The notes beneath the pieces are model-generated. The model saw nothing but the letters and a program-made list of their open reading frames with translations. It was not told where the DNA came from and did not search any database. Positions 35,899-46,696 of a DNA stretch of 64,000 nt are shown here, in pieces. The stretch covers positions 1,714,578 to 1,778,577 of the forward strand of contig CANLOL010000001.1 in the NCBI GenBank assembly GCA_947492905.1. The letters are read 5' to 3'. Every line of letters starts with the position of its first letter. The stretch's first letter is position 1. A program made the position numbers and the translations under genes. The DNA is from an uncultured Sphingorhabdus sp. (GTDB lineage Bacteria > Pseudomonadota > Alphaproteobacteria > Sphingomonadales > Sphingomonadaceae).

Positions 35899-37923
35899 AT
35901 GAATAAGAAATTATTGGCCATATTATTATCAACATCGGTCATTGGTATGACGGCCGCCTGTTCGCAAAGCGATGGCCCTGTCGCTGCTGAAACAATTGGC
36001 AGCTTTGGTTTTGATATTTCTGGCATGGATAAAAATGTCTCTGCGGGTGAAGATTTTTACCAATATGCAAGCGGCAATTGGGCGAAAAATACAGCCATTC
36101 CTGATGATAAATCCAATTATGGCATGTTCAATGTATTGACCGATTTATCGCAAGAGCGCGTCAAATCTATTCTTGAAACAGCCAAGGATGAAGAAGGCAA
36201 TAAAATTGGCGATGCTTATGCTAGCTATTTGGATACAGAGACAATCGAATCAAAAGGATTAGAGCCTATTAAAGCATGGCTCGATTCTATTCGTGCTATA
36301 GAGAGCAAGGAAGATTATACAAAAATCCTTATCGAAGCGCGCAAAAATGGTGTTGGTACCCCCGTTGGCAGTTTTGTTGGCCAAGATAGCAAAAACCCCG
36401 ATCAATATATTTTTATTCTTTCACAAAGCGGAACGGGTCTGCCCGATCGCGATATGTATATTAAAGATGGCGAAAAATTAGAAGCTAATCGCAGCGAATA
36501 TATCAGCTATCTAACCAAAATGTTGGAACTAGCAGGCGAAGATAATGCGGCTGAACGCGCCAATGCGCTGTTTGCGTTGGAAAAATCAATCGCTCAAGTG
36601 CAATGGAATCGCGAAGATAATAGCGATGCGAGCAAAACCTATAATAAGATGAGCGTCGCGCAATTGGATGCAGCTACACCTGGGATGGATTTCAAAACCA
36701 TCATCGCAGGTTTCAGCGACAAGATTGATAATGTCATTGTGCGCCAACCTAGCGCGATTACATCTATCGCAAAAATCGTCGGAGAAGCCGATATAGCAAC
36801 GTTGAAAGATGCTTTAATCGTGCGCTCGCTCAGCAGCTTTGCAAATGTTCTGCCTGATAGCGTGGCCGATACTAATTTTGCTTTTTACGGCACGACTTTA
36901 TCGGGTACGCCAGAGCGCGAAGTGCGCTGGAAACGCGGTGTTGGATATACTGAATCCATGCTTGGTGAAGAAGTTGGACAAAAATATGTAGAGCTTCATT
37001 ATCCACCAGAAACCAAAGCCGCGATGGACAAATTGGTCGACAATGTTTTGGCCGCTATGGGCCGCCGTATCGATAATTTGGAATGGATGCAGCCTGAAAC
37101 AAAAGTAAAAGCCAAAAAGAAATTGGATAATTTCACCGTTAAAATTGGCCATACCGATAAATGGCGCGATTATTCGGCGCTAGAAATTAAACGCGATGAT
37201 GTGTTTGGTAATGAATTACGCTCTAACCGTTTTGAATTTGATGATGATATGTCAAAATTGGGTGCGCCTATTCGGCGTTATGAATGGGGCATGTTCCCGC
37301 AAACTGTGAATGCTTATGCGAATTTCAGCATGAATGAAATTGTATTCCCTGCGGCTATTTTGCAACCTCCATTTTTTGACCCTAATGCTGATGATGCCAT
37401 CAACTATGGCGCTATTGGAGCGGTTATTGGCCATGAGATTAGCCATCATTTTGATGACCAAGGCGCTAAATTTGACGAAAATGGACGTTTGTCGGATTGG
37501 TGGACAGAGGCTGACGTTAAGGCGTTTGAGGCTGCTGGTAAAAAATTAATCGCACAATATGACACCTATGAGCCTTTGCCGGGTGAATTTGTCAAAGGCG
37601 AGTTTACATTGGGCGAGAATATTGGCGACCTTGCTGGATTAACGCTTGCTTATGATGCTTATAGAGCATCATTGGGTGATGAAGAAGCTCCTGAACTAGA
37701 GGGTTTCTCTGGCGATCAGCGCTTCTTCTTAGGATGGGCGCAAGTATGGCGCCGCAATTACCGCGAAGCAGAATTATCGCGTCGTTTGCTAACAGATTCG
37801 CATAGTCCATCGATTCAAAGAACTTGGGTCGTACGAAACCTTGACAAATGGTATGATGCGTACAAACCATCAGAAAAAGATTCGCTCTATCTAAAACCCG
37901 AAGAGCGCGTCAAAATTTGGTAA
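35899..37923 (+). CDS. M13-family (neprilysin-like) zinc metallopeptidase
   Basis: Exported zinc peptidase, 674 residues, with a signal sequence ending in a probable lipobox (MTAACS). The mature protein begins FDISGMDKNVSAGEDFYQYA as in PepO-like enzymes. The catalytic motif is AVIGHEISHHFDDQG (zinc histidines near residue 512), the third ligand is in FTLGENIGDLAGL (about 572), and a substrate-binding NAYANFSMNEIVFPAAIL precedes it. It probably degrades oligopeptides in the periplasm or at the outer membrane. It starts 77 bp after the DUF2062 gene with a TTTAGGAG site. Confidence 0.93.
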   Translation: MNKKLLAILLSTSVIGMTAACSQSDGPVAAETIGSFGFDISGMDKNVSAGEDFYQYASGNWAKNTAIPDDKSNYGMFNVLTDLSQERVKSILETAKDEEGNKIGDAYASYLDTETIESKGLEPIKAWLDSIRAIESKEDYTKILIEARKNGVGTPVGSFVGQDSKNPDQYIFILSQSGTGLPDRDMYIKDGEKLEANRSEYISYLTKMLELAGEDNAAERANALFALEKSIAQVQWNREDNSDASKTYNKMSVAQLDAATPGMDFKTIIAGFSDKIDNVIVRQPSAITSIAKIVGEADIATLKDALIVRSLSSFANVLPDSVADTNFAFYGTTLSGTPEREVRWKRGVGYTESMLGEEVGQKYVELHYPPETKAAMDKLVDNVLAAMGRRIDNLEWMQPETKVKAKKKLDNFTVKIGHTDKWRDYSALEIKRDDVFGNELRSNRFEFDDDMSKLGAPIRRYEWGMFPQTVNAYANFSMNEIVFPAAILQPPFFDPNADDAINYGAIGAVIGHEISHHFDDQGAKFDENGRLSDWWTEADVKAFEAAGKKLIAQYDTYEPLPGEFVKGEFTLGENIGDLAGLTLAYDAYRASLGDEEAPELEGFSGDQRFFLGWAQVWRRNYREAELSRRLLTDSHSPSIQRTWVVRNLDKWYDAYKPSEKDSLYLKPEERVKIW

Positions 37924-37932
37924 GGAACGACT

Positions 37933-40338
37933 TTGTCACAATCACACTTTTCTACGCAATTAAAATTATTCGGTGAGAGTGGTGACGACGATATAAAACA
38001 AAGCCGTCTGCTGATCCTTGGATTGGCGGCGGCTATTATTTTATCGGCTTTATTATTATGGCTTGTCTCGCAAAATCTATTGCTAGTTGGTGGCTTTATA
38101 GCGGCTTTTATAGCGGCTATGGCCTGTGCCTATTATATTCATACATTATCCTTAAACACGCAGCAGATAGATCATTTGCCGCCCGATTGGGCCGTTACGC
38201 GCACCGTTGCCGATCAATCCAATACCGCAGTTGCCATATGTGATCGCGCAGGGCGCATGTCTTGTGCGAATGAGCGTTTTGAAAAATGGTTCGCAGGATT
38301 AAAGCCGCCGCCTGATTTGGATGTCGGTGAAAATGAACGTGCTATGCTCATAGCAGCAGGGCGCACGGCTTGGCGCGAGGGCATTGGTATCATTGAATCG
38401 CTCAAACATGATGGGCAAGATTTTCAGGTTAAAGCCGTCAAAGCGAGCAGCAGCGATGAATATTTGATTTGGACATTTGAGCCGGTTGTCGAACAAAGCC
38501 TATCGACTTTAGCGGTTGAAGCATTTTCGGGTCAGATTGGCCAACGTATGGGCGAGGCCGGCATCATGTCATTGGTGGTTGGCGGCGAAGGGCGCATAAG
38601 ATCATGCAATAGCGCTTTTGCGGCGCGCGCTACGGGACGCGCTGAAGCCAATATTGTGAGCCGCGATTTTGCAACATTTTTACGCTCTGATGAAAAGGGA
38701 CGTATTTATTTTGAACGCGAAGGCAGACGCGGTGTGCCCTTGCGCTTAATGCATATTCCTCTGCGTCCCGATGATAAAAATAGTCCAGCTATCATCTTTG
38801 CTCTAGACGAAGATTCAGCGCAAATGGATCGTCAAAACGCATTGGTGCATGTAGAAAACCTCTTGGCAGATCTGCCATTGGGCTTGGCGCTTGCCGATCG
38901 GGATGGTCGGTTTTTATTCGCCAATAATAGTTTTGCGCGTGTGGCCGGCATGCCGATTGAACAATTGCCGCCTTATCCCGGGGATTTGGTTATCAAAGAA
39001 GATAAGGCCGCAGTCGCCGATACAGTGCGCCGCTATGCTGCGGGACAGCCTATGTCTGGGGATATTGCGGTGCGTTTGCTAGAAGCTCCCGATGAAGTTG
39101 TTTCGCTCTCTATTGCGGGTGTGCGCGGGCTTGGCGATGCTTCGGTATTGATTGGCCTTAAGGATAATAGCGAGGAATCCAAACTAAAACGACAGGTTGC
39201 ACAAGCGACCAAAATGCAAGCCGTTGGGCAGTTGGCGGGCGGCGTTGCGCATGATTTTAACAATATATTGACCGCTATCATTGGTTATTGCGATCTTATG
39301 CTATTGCGCCATTCACCGGGCGACAGCGATTATGATGATATTCAGCAGATTAAGAATAACAGCAACCGCGCCGCCAGTCTTACGCGGCAATTATTGGCTT
39401 TTTCACGGCAGCAAACATTGCGGCCGCAAATATTGCAATTGCCCGATGTTGTCTCAGAAGTCTCTGCGCTCCTAAAAAGATTGTTGGGCGAAAAGGTTCG
39501 ATTAGAGGTTAAGCATGGCCGCAATATAGGGACTGTGCGCGCTGATCCGGGGCAATTAGAGCAAGTCATCATTAATCTTGGCGTGAATGCGCGCGATGCT
39601 ATGCCCAATGGCGGTGTATTAACGCTTGAAACAAAATCTGTATCGGTTGCCGATGTTCGGGCGATGAATAGCGAGATTTTGCCTTTGGGTGATTATGCCA
39701 TGCTATCGGTTAGCGACATGGGAACGGGTATTTCCAAAGATAATTTGGGCAAGATATTTGAACCATTTTTCACCACGAAAGAGGTTGGCAAGGGCACAGG
39801 CCTTGGTCTCTCAACCGTATATGGAATCGTAAAACAATCTGGCGGCTTTATCTTTGCGGACTCCGTTGAGGGTGAGGGGACGCAATTTAATGTATATCTG
39901 CCCGTGCATATTGGCGAAGCGAGCGAAGATTTGCCTGCTCTATCTAAGGTGCAGGATAAATCAGAATTATGGGGCAGTGGGCGCGTTTTGATTGTCGAAG
40001 ATGAAGATATGGTACGCGCCGTGGCCGAGCGTGCTTTGGTGCGTCAAGGCTATCAAGTTGAAACAGCGTGCGATGGAGAAGAAGCTTTAGAGATATTATC
40101 CAAAAGCCGAAAATTTGATCTGATTGTTTCCGATGTTGTCATGCCCAATATGGATGGCCCAACAATGGCAAGAAAGGTAAGAGAGATATATGGCGATGTA
40201 AGAATTTTGTTCATGTCAGGATATGCCGAAGAACAATTGCGGCAATCGATTGATATCGACAATATGTTCTTTTTGCCCAAACCTTTTTCAGTGCAACAAA
40301 TTTCACAATCTGTGAAAAATGCAATGGATTTTGAATAA
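37933..40338 (+). CDS. cckA: CckA-like hybrid sensor histidine kinase
   Basis: Top of the CckA-ChpT-CtrA cell-cycle phosphorelay. The 801 residues have two N-terminal membrane helices (about 28-65) and PAS regions (about 80-410; LADLPLGLALADRDGRFLFA marks one). The H-box is GQLAGGVAHDFNNILTAI, followed by HATPase motifs (NLGVNARDAM, DMGTGIS, GTGLGLSTVYGIV). The C-terminal receiver (about 685-801) has a phospho-Asp in DLIVSDVVMPNMDG. The start is a TTG at 37933 with AAGGA six bases upstream. It follows the M13 peptidase by nine bases. Confidence 0.92.
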   Translation: MSQSHFSTQLKLFGESGDDDIKQSRLLILGLAAAIILSALLLWLVSQNLLLVGGFIAAFIAAMACAYYIHTLSLNTQQIDHLPPDWAVTRTVADQSNTAVAICDRAGRMSCANERFEKWFAGLKPPPDLDVGENERAMLIAAGRTAWREGIGIIESLKHDGQDFQVKAVKASSSDEYLIWTFEPVVEQSLSTLAVEAFSGQIGQRMGEAGIMSLVVGGEGRIRSCNSAFAARATGRAEANIVSRDFATFLRSDEKGRIYFEREGRRGVPLRLMHIPLRPDDKNSPAIIFALDEDSAQMDRQNALVHVENLLADLPLGLALADRDGRFLFANNSFARVAGMPIEQLPPYPGDLVIKEDKAAVADTVRRYAAGQPMSGDIAVRLLEAPDEVVSLSIAGVRGLGDASVLIGLKDNSEESKLKRQVAQATKMQAVGQLAGGVAHDFNNILTAIIGYCDLMLLRHSPGDSDYDDIQQIKNNSNRAASLTRQLLAFSRQQTLRPQILQLPDVVSEVSALLKRLLGEKVRLEVKHGRNIGTVRADPGQLEQVIINLGVNARDAMPNGGVLTLETKSVSVADVRAMNSEILPLGDYAMLSVSDMGTGISKDNLGKIFEPFFTTKEVGKGTGLGLSTVYGIVKQSGGFIFADSVEGEGTQFNVYLPVHIGEASEDLPALSKVQDKSELWGSGRVLIVEDEDMVRAVAERALVRQGYQVETACDGEEALEILSKSRKFDLIVSDVVMPNMDGPTMARKVREIYGDVRILFMSGYAEEQLRQSIDIDNMFFLPKPFSVQQISQSVKNAMDFE

Positions 40339-40382
40339 AAACAATATTTTACCAAGGTAATTATTAAAATAAAAAATAATTC

Positions 40383-40420
40383 GTTCCCCTCTTGTTCTTT
40401 GAGAACAAATATAGTACATA
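40383..40420 (+). promoter_or_regulatory. recA promoter with SOS (LexA) box
   Basis: GTTC-CCCTCTT-GTTC at 40383-40397 is a perfect alphaproteobacterial LexA site (GTTC-N7-GTTC). It overlaps a candidate -35 TTGTTC (40392-40397) spaced 17 bp from a -10-like TACATA (40415-40420). A partly overlapping palindrome GTTC-N5-GAAC (40394-40406) follows. The recA ATG is at 40488. Confidence 0.85.
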
Positions 40421-40487
40421 ATGATTCCATTGATCGTAACGATAGCGAAAATCGATGGTTTATTTTGGTCAAACAAGGAGTGGAACG

Positions 40488-41558
40488 ATGGCAGGACTTA
40501 AAGTAGTAGAAACTAAAAAACAGGCAAATAATATGGATCGTGAAAAAGCATTAGAAGCTGCGCTTGCGCAAATTGACAGAGCATTTGGCAAAGGCTCTGC
40601 TATGAAATTGGGCAGCCGTGAGACTATGAATGTAGAGTCTGTTTCAACAGGCTCTATTGGTTTGGATATTGCGCTTGGAATTGGTGGCTTACCAAAAGGG
40701 CGTATCATTGAAATTTATGGACCAGAAAGCTCTGGTAAAACCACATTGGCATTGCATGCGATTGCAGAGGTTCAAAAAGCAGGCGGTACAGCGGCATTTG
40801 TGGATGCAGAACATGCGCTCGACCCTGTATATGCAAAAAAAGTGGGTGTCGATATTGACGAATTGGTTATTTCGCAACCTGATACGGGCGAACAGGCGCT
40901 TGAAATTACCGATACATTAGTGCGTTCTAATGCGATTGATGTTTTGGTGATCGATTCGGTGGCCGCATTGGTCCCACGCGCTGAAATAGAAGGCGAAATG
41001 GGCGATACCCATGTTGGTTTGCAGGCCCGCTTAATGAGCCAAGCTTTGCGTAAATTAACAGGCTCTATCAACCGTTCAAAATGTATGGTGATTTTCATCA
41101 ACCAAGTGCGGATGAAGATTGGTGTTATGTATGGCAACCCTGAAACAACGTCAGGTGGTAATGCTCTGAAATTCTATGCCTCTGTTCGTTTGGATATTCG
41201 CCGTACGGGCCAAATTAAAGATAAAGATGAAATCATTGGCAATAGCACCCGCGTTAAAATCGTTAAGAACAAGGTTGCACCGCCCTTCAAACAAGTCGAA
41301 TTTGATATTATGTATGGCAAAGGCATTTCCAAAGTCGGAGAAATGATCGACCTAGGCGTTAAGGCTGGTTTGGTTGAAAAATCGGGCGCTTGGTTCAGCT
41401 ATGATTCGGTGCGTATCGGTCAGGGTCGCGAAAATTCAAAACAATTCTTGCTTGATACTCCTGAACTATATGAAAAATTGGAAAAGGCCATTCGCGGTAA
41501 AACCGAAGAAGTTGCTGAAGAAATGTTGGCTGGTGAGATAGAAGAGGCAAAAGAATAA
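40488..41558 (+). CDS. recA: Recombinase A
   Basis: Strand-exchange ATPase and coprotease for LexA. The 356 residues include [21 protein letters not shown], the Walker [14 protein letters not shown] (about 66-78), the [11 protein letters not shown] segment, Walker [17 protein letters not shown], loop L2 with [19 protein letters not shown] and an acidic C-terminal tail. The ATG at 40488 has an AAGGAG site; codons upstream in frame are not part of the protein. It is controlled by the SOS box upstream and ends in a strong terminator. Confidence 0.98.
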   Translation: MAGLKVVETKKQANNMDREKALEAALAQIDRAFGKGSAMKLGSRETMNVESVSTGSIGLDIALGIGGLPKGRIIEIYGPESSGKTTLALHAIAEVQKAGGTAAFVDAEHALDPVYAKKVGVDIDELVISQPDTGEQALEITDTLVRSNAIDVLVIDSVAALVPRAEIEGEMGDTHVGLQARLMSQALRKLTGSINRSKCMVIFINQVRMKIGVMYGNPETTSGGNALKFYASVRLDIRRTGQIKDKDEIIGNSTRVKIVKNKVAPPFKQVEFDIMYGKGISKVGEMIDLGVKAGLVEKSGAWFSYDSVRIGQGRENSKQFLLDTPELYEKLEKAIRGKTEEVAEEMLAGEIEEAKE

Positions 41559-41616
41559 AACTGCCTTAATTCTCAAAAAATATTATAGTTATAACGGTTG
41601 CCTGTATGCCGTTATG

Positions 41617-41655
41617 GGCTCGCCTTAATCCACCTTAAGGCGAGCCTTTCTCTTA
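41617..41655 (+). terminator. Rho-independent terminator of recA
   Basis: A 12-bp perfect stem GGCTCGCCTTAA / TTAAGGCGAGCC around TCCACC, followed by TTTCTCTT. A smaller hairpin ATAACGG / CCGTTAT lies just before it (41591-41615). Both sit between the recA stop and alaS. Confidence 0.9.
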
Positions 41656-41772
41656 TCTATAGCTTTTATTCGCCACAGGCTTTGCTGAATTAATCACTAT
41701 AATCGCAAAAACTCGTCATTTTTGCTGTTTTACAAGCTTGTAAGCATCGCGATGCTGTCCTAAATAGCCATT

Positions 41773-44415
41773 ATGACATCTACAAATGATATAAGACGTT
41801 CCTTTTTGGAATATTTTGGCAAAGACCATGACAAGGTGCAATCTGCGCCATTGGTCCCTTATAATGATCCAACGCTCATGTTTGTGAACGCTGGAATGGT
41901 GCCGTTCAAAAATATCTTCACTGGATTAGAGAAGCGCGATAATCCGCGCGCAACGTCGAGCCAAAAATGCGTACGTGCTGGCGGTAAACATAATGATCTC
42001 GATAATGTAGGCTATACTGCGCGTCACCATACATTTTTTGAAATGCTGGGAAATTTTTCTTTTGGCGACTATTTCAAAGAAGATGCGATTAAACATTCAT
42101 GGGCTTTGCTGACCGATGTCTGGGGGATTAATCCCGATAAATTGACGGTCACTGTCTATCACACCGATGATGAAGCTTTTGATTTATGGAAGAAAATCGC
42201 CAAACTCCCCGATGAGCGTATCATTCGTATATCGACGGATGATAATTTTTGGTCAATGGGTGATACTGGACCGTGCGGCCCTTGTAGTGAGATATTCTAT
42301 GATCATGGCGATCATATCGATGGCGGCCCTCCGGGTAGTCCCGATGAAGATGGCGATCGTTATGTCGAGATTTGGAATTTGGTGTTTATGCAATATGACC
42401 GCCAAGAAGATGGCACTCAAATTGATCTACCTAAACCTAGCATTGATACGGGCATGGGGTTAGAGCGTATTGCTGCAGTGCTGCAAGGCGTGCATGATAA
42501 TTATGATACCGATACATTCCGCGCTTTAATCGAAGCTTCAGAAAATCTGACGGGCACAAAAGCCACAGGCGAGCAAATGGCGAGCCACAGGGTTATCGCC
42601 GATCATTTGCGTTCTAGCAGCTTTTTGATTGCCGATGGTGTATTGCCCTCTAACGAAGGGCGCGGTTATGTGCTGCGCCGTATCATGCGCCGCGCTATGC
42701 GCCATGCGCATATTTTGGGCGCAAAAGAACCATTGATGCACCGCTTGGTTGATAATCTAATTGCCGAAATGGGCGCAGCCTTTCCCGAACTTGTCCGCGC
42801 ACAGGCTTTGATTAAAGAAACTCTACGCCAAGAAGAAACACGCTTTCGCCAAACGCTGGATAAAGGCATTAAACTTCTGGATGAAGCCACAGCGAATATG
42901 TCCGATGGCGATATTTTGGATGGTGCTGTCGCGTTCAAACTTTATGACACTTATGGCTTCCCCTATGATCTGACCGAAGATGCTTTGCGTGCTAATGGCT
43001 TTGGTATTGATAAGGCTGGATTTGATGCAGCCATGCAAGAGCAAAAAGACCGAGCGCGCGCCGCTTGGAAAGGCTCAGGTGCTAAGGCTTCCGATGATAT
43101 TTGGTTCGATATAGCCGAACGAACAGGATCAACCGAATTTACCGGATATAATGCCAATGAAGGCGAAGGACAGGTTGTTGCGATAGTCAAGGATGGCGCA
43201 GAAACCAATCAAGCCACGCGCGATGATGAAGTCATAATCATAACCAATCAAACGCCATTCTATGGCGAATCTGGTGGTCAAATGGGCGATACAGGCACTT
43301 TGAAGACCAGTGATGGGTTTGCTGCAACCATCAGCGATACGGCAAAACCCTTAGGTAAATTACACGCGCATCATGCCAAAATATCGCAAGGTTCGATAGA
43401 GGTTGGCGACGTTGTATCTATGGCGATTGATAGCGAAAGGCGCGATAATTTGCGCTCTAATCATAGCGCAACGCATTTGCTGCACGCGGCGCTGCGCAAT
43501 CATTTGGGAACGCATGTCACGCAAAAAGGCAGCATGGTTGCTGCTGATAGGCTTCGTTTTGATTTCTCGCACAATCAAGCTTTGAGCAGCGATGAAATAG
43601 GAGCGTTAGAAGCCGAAGTGAATGCGCAAATCCGTGGAAATGAAGCTGTAGAAACGCGTCTTATGACCCCCGATGATGCTGTCGAAGCAGGCGCATTGGC
43701 ATTATTTGGCGAAAAATATGGCGATGAAGTGCGCGTTCTTTCTATGGGGCATAGCGATGAAGATGTATATTCTGTCGAATTGTGCGGCGGTACCCACGTC
43801 AATGCATTGGGTGATATAGCGCTTTTTGCCATCATTTCCGAAGGCGCTGTAGCGAGCGGTATCCGGCGTATTGAAGCGCTCACGGGCGAGGCGGCTCGGC
43901 AACATTTATCGGGTAGAGAAGGGCAGCTAAAACAAATTTCTGCGCTTTTGAAAACAGGTATAGAAGATAGCGTAGATCGCGTTGAAACATTATTGGCCGA
44001 TAAAAAGCGTTTAGAAAAAGAATTGGCCGACACCAAAACCAAATTGGCAATGTCGGGTGGGGCTGGTCCAAAAGCGGAAATAGAAGCTATAAATGGTATT
44101 AACTTTTTGGGGCAAGTCATTGAAGGCGTTGAACCAAAAGCATTGCGCGGCTTGGCAGATGAGCAATTAAAGACAGTTGATAGCGGCATCATCACGATTA
44201 TTGCAGCTAATGAAGGCGCAAATACTGTGGTGGTGGCTATTACAGCGGATTTATTAGATACGCTGCAAGCGCCTGATTTTGTGCGCATAGCGACAGAGGC
44301 TATGGGCGGAAAAGGCGGCGGAGGGCGTCCTGAAATGGCGCAAGGCGGCGGACCTGCTGGAATGGATCAAGCCAATGCTGCGATAGAAGCCATAAAAGCT
44401 AAAATCGCAGCCTGA
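41773..44415 (+). CDS. alaS: Alanyl-tRNA synthetase
   Basis: Class II synthetase, 880 residues. The catalytic domain begins [20 protein letters not shown], with [19 protein letters not shown] and the [13 protein letters not shown] motif. The editing domain carries [18 protein letters not shown] and [12 protein letters not shown] zinc ligands. The C-terminal DHHA1 region contains [16 protein letters not shown]. There is no clear ribosome site at the ATG. It stands between the recA terminator and its own terminator, so it is probably monocistronic. Confidence 0.97.
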   Translation: MTSTNDIRRSFLEYFGKDHDKVQSAPLVPYNDPTLMFVNAGMVPFKNIFTGLEKRDNPRATSSQKCVRAGGKHNDLDNVGYTARHHTFFEMLGNFSFGDYFKEDAIKHSWALLTDVWGINPDKLTVTVYHTDDEAFDLWKKIAKLPDERIIRISTDDNFWSMGDTGPCGPCSEIFYDHGDHIDGGPPGSPDEDGDRYVEIWNLVFMQYDRQEDGTQIDLPKPSIDTGMGLERIAAVLQGVHDNYDTDTFRALIEASENLTGTKATGEQMASHRVIADHLRSSSFLIADGVLPSNEGRGYVLRRIMRRAMRHAHILGAKEPLMHRLVDNLIAEMGAAFPELVRAQALIKETLRQEETRFRQTLDKGIKLLDEATANMSDGDILDGAVAFKLYDTYGFPYDLTEDALRANGFGIDKAGFDAAMQEQKDRARAAWKGSGAKASDDIWFDIAERTGSTEFTGYNANEGEGQVVAIVKDGAETNQATRDDEVIIITNQTPFYGESGGQMGDTGTLKTSDGFAATISDTAKPLGKLHAHHAKISQGSIEVGDVVSMAIDSERRDNLRSNHSATHLLHAALRNHLGTHVTQKGSMVAADRLRFDFSHNQALSSDEIGALEAEVNAQIRGNEAVETRLMTPDDAVEAGALALFGEKYGDEVRVLSMGHSDEDVYSVELCGGTHVNALGDIALFAIISEGAVASGIRRIEALTGEAARQHLSGREGQLKQISALLKTGIEDSVDRVETLLADKKRLEKELADTKTKLAMSGGAGPKAEIEAINGINFLGQVIEGVEPKALRGLADEQLKTVDSGIITIIAANEGANTVVVAITADLLDTLQAPDFVRIATEAMGGKGGGGRPEMAQGGGPAGMDQANAAIEAIKAKIAA

Positions 44416-44488
44416 TAATTAAAGCCTGATTATCGCATCTTGATAATATTAGATGCAAATCTAGGATTTATAATCGAACAATATTCAT

Positions 44489-44520
44489 AAGGACGGGGTT
44501 ATTTCCCGTCCTTTAATTTT
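44489..44520 (+). terminator. Terminator of alaS, reaching into the convergent S9 gene
   Basis: Stem AAGGACGGG / CCCGTCCTT around a seven-base loop (44489-44513), followed by TAATTTTT. The 3' arm is also the last codons of the minus-strand S9 peptidase (KDGK then stop), so one sequence serves both purposes. Confidence 0.8.
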
Positions 44521-46673
44521 TGCATCAGATATACATGTTGAAGAGCCAGCCTTTTCGCCGTTTCTTTGAGATTAGCCGCCGCACTATGGCCGCCATCAAT
44601 ATTCTCATAATAGAGGAAATCATGCCCTTGATCTTCAAAGCGTTTGGCCGTTTTGCGCGCATGTCCGGGGTGAACGCGATCATCTTTGGTGGATGTCACA
44701 AAAAATACTTCGGGATAATCCGTCTTACTATCAATATTATGATAGGGTGAGATACTTTCTAAAAAAGCGCGCTCCTCTGGGATAGAGGGGCTGCCATATT
44801 CGCCAACCCAGCTAGCGCCTGCCAATAATTTGTCATAGCGCAACATATCAAGCAGAGGCACCGCGCAAACGACTGCATTGAACAAATCGGGGCGCTGCGT
44901 AAACATGACGCCCATCAATAATCCGCCATTTGATCCGCCTTCGATGCCCAAATGTTTGGGTGATGTTAATTTCTTTTCGATTAGATTTTCAGCGACCGAT
45001 ATGAAATCATCATATATGACTTGGCGATTGGTTTTGAGGCCAGCTTGATGCCATTTTGGGCCATATTCGCCGCCGCCGCGAATATTTGCTAGCACATAAA
45101 TACCGCCATTTTCCAACCATAATTTGCCGCGTGTGGCCGAATAGCTGGGGTTAAGCGATACTTCAAATCCGCCATAGCCATAGAGCAATGTAGGGTTTGT
45201 CCCATCCATCTTAAGGTCTTTTTTGCGCACAACAAAATAGGGAATTTGCGTTCCATCTTTTGATGTCGCGAAATATTGATCGGCAATCATGGCATCGGAA
45301 TCAAACCAATCGGGCAGGGCCTTTGCTTTGGCTTGTTCGTTCTTTGCGCTGTCATAAGTCCATAATGTGCTGGGCTTTAAAAAAGACTCGCTATTGATGA
45401 AGGCAATATCTTCTTTATCATTGGTTGCACCTATGGAGACACTTCCATTAGCAGGAAAATCGAGCTGCTTTGACGTCCATTGGCCACCATCCCAATCAAA
45501 TGCATAGGCTGCGCTTTTAACATCGCGCGAGATGCTCATCAAAACTTTGGATTTGGTGATACCATAACCATTTAGGGATGATTTTTCATCAGGGCTATAA
45601 ACCAGATTCACGTCTTTGATTGCGCGTGTGCGCATAAAATCATCGAATGAAAAGCTGACTAAATCGCCGCTTTTATAGCCGCGCCAATCTTCATTGAGCG
45701 ACAATAATATCTGGCCCTTAAATTCGCTGCCAAGGTTTGATTTTGCGGGAATAGGGAGCTTTACGGCGTCTTGTAGATTATCGCGCGGAACCCAATATAC
45801 ATCAGATTCATAAAATGTCCGCGCCCGCGTTACTAAAATCTCGCGGCTATTATCTGCTCTAAGCATTGATCCTGCGAATAGACCAACGTCGGTAGGATCA
45901 CCGCGCATAAATTCTTGCGCATCGTCAATACTTTGTCCGCGCTTCCATAATTTTGCAATCATCGGATAACCAGATTCGGTTAAGCTGCCTTCGCCAAAAT
46001 CAATGCCGATAATTTGCGTATCTTTATCAAGCCATGATGTTCCGCCTTTGCTTTCGGGTGTTATAAATCCGTCTTTCACCCATGTTTTGGTGCTTGCATT
46101 ATATTCGCGCTGAACATTGGCGTCTTTGCCGCCATCAGAGAGCGAAACCATGCACAATATATTATCAGGGGCCAGACAGCCATTGCCTTGATAGACCCAA
46201 TTTTTATTCTCCGCCTTAGCAAGAGCATCAATATCCAAGACGGTTTCCCATTTGGTATCGTTTGATAAATAACTGTCTAATGTTGTTTTGCGCCATAGGC
46301 CGCGCACATGGTCGGCATCTTGCCAAAAATTATGCGCCTCTCCATTGCGATATGAAACATAAGCAATTTTATCTTTGGAATTTAATATTTCCAGAGCATC
46401 GCTCTCCATTTTTGCGTAACGCGGATCAGAAGTTAGGCGCTTTAGAGAGCGATCATTCCAGCTTTGGACCTCTGCTAAAGCTCTCTCTGCCAATACTTCT
46501 TCGAGATAAAGATGGTCTTCATTGGTTTTGCCGGCTTCATTATATTCAATCATTGTGTGCCTTTTTGATGCTGAGTTATTTTGGTCTTGATTATGGGCAT
46601 TGACCAATTGAGCAGATAATAATGCGGCGCTCATTGCGCTCCCGATTAAGATTTTTTGTTTTAAATTTTTCAT
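44499..46673 (-). CDS. Prolyl oligopeptidase family serine peptidase (S9A)
   Basis: A 724-residue exported peptidase that cleaves short proline-containing peptides. A signal peptide ends near LVNAHN. A seven-bladed propeller region (about 60-450) is followed by the alpha/beta catalytic domain, with the nucleophile Ser in IEGGSNGGLLMG (about 580), Asp in STKDDRVHPGHA and His in ENIDGGHSAAAN. The oxyanion region LLYGYGGFEVSLNPSY is intact. The C-terminus overlaps the alaS terminator. It is downstream of the antiporter gene on the same strand (23-bp gap), possibly co-transcribed. Confidence 0.94.
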   Translation of the reverse strand: MKNLKQKILIGSAMSAALLSAQLVNAHNQDQNNSASKRHTMIEYNEAGKTNEDHLYLEEVLAERALAEVQSWNDRSLKRLTSDPRYAKMESDALEILNSKDKIAYVSYRNGEAHNFWQDADHVRGLWRKTTLDSYLSNDTKWETVLDIDALAKAENKNWVYQGNGCLAPDNILCMVSLSDGGKDANVQREYNASTKTWVKDGFITPESKGGTSWLDKDTQIIGIDFGEGSLTESGYPMIAKLWKRGQSIDDAQEFMRGDPTDVGLFAGSMLRADNSREILVTRARTFYESDVYWVPRDNLQDAVKLPIPAKSNLGSEFKGQILLSLNEDWRGYKSGDLVSFSFDDFMRTRAIKDVNLVYSPDEKSSLNGYGITKSKVLMSISRDVKSAAYAFDWDGGQWTSKQLDFPANGSVSIGATNDKEDIAFINSESFLKPSTLWTYDSAKNEQAKAKALPDWFDSDAMIADQYFATSKDGTQIPYFVVRKKDLKMDGTNPTLLYGYGGFEVSLNPSYSATRGKLWLENGGIYVLANIRGGGEYGPKWHQAGLKTNRQVIYDDFISVAENLIEKKLTSPKHLGIEGGSNGGLLMGVMFTQRPDLFNAVVCAVPLLDMLRYDKLLAGASWVGEYGSPSIPEERAFLESISPYHNIDSKTDYPEVFFVTSTKDDRVHPGHARKTAKRFEDQGHDFLYYENIDGGHSAAANLKETAKRLALQHVYLMQKLKDGK

Positions 46674-46696
46674 AAATTTGCCTTATCTTATCAATA

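Noticed and set aside
43575-44288. 237-residue open frame on the minus strand
   Set aside because: It lies entirely antisense to alaS, is Ser/Pro/Ile-rich with no domain, and is explained by the codon bias of alaS.
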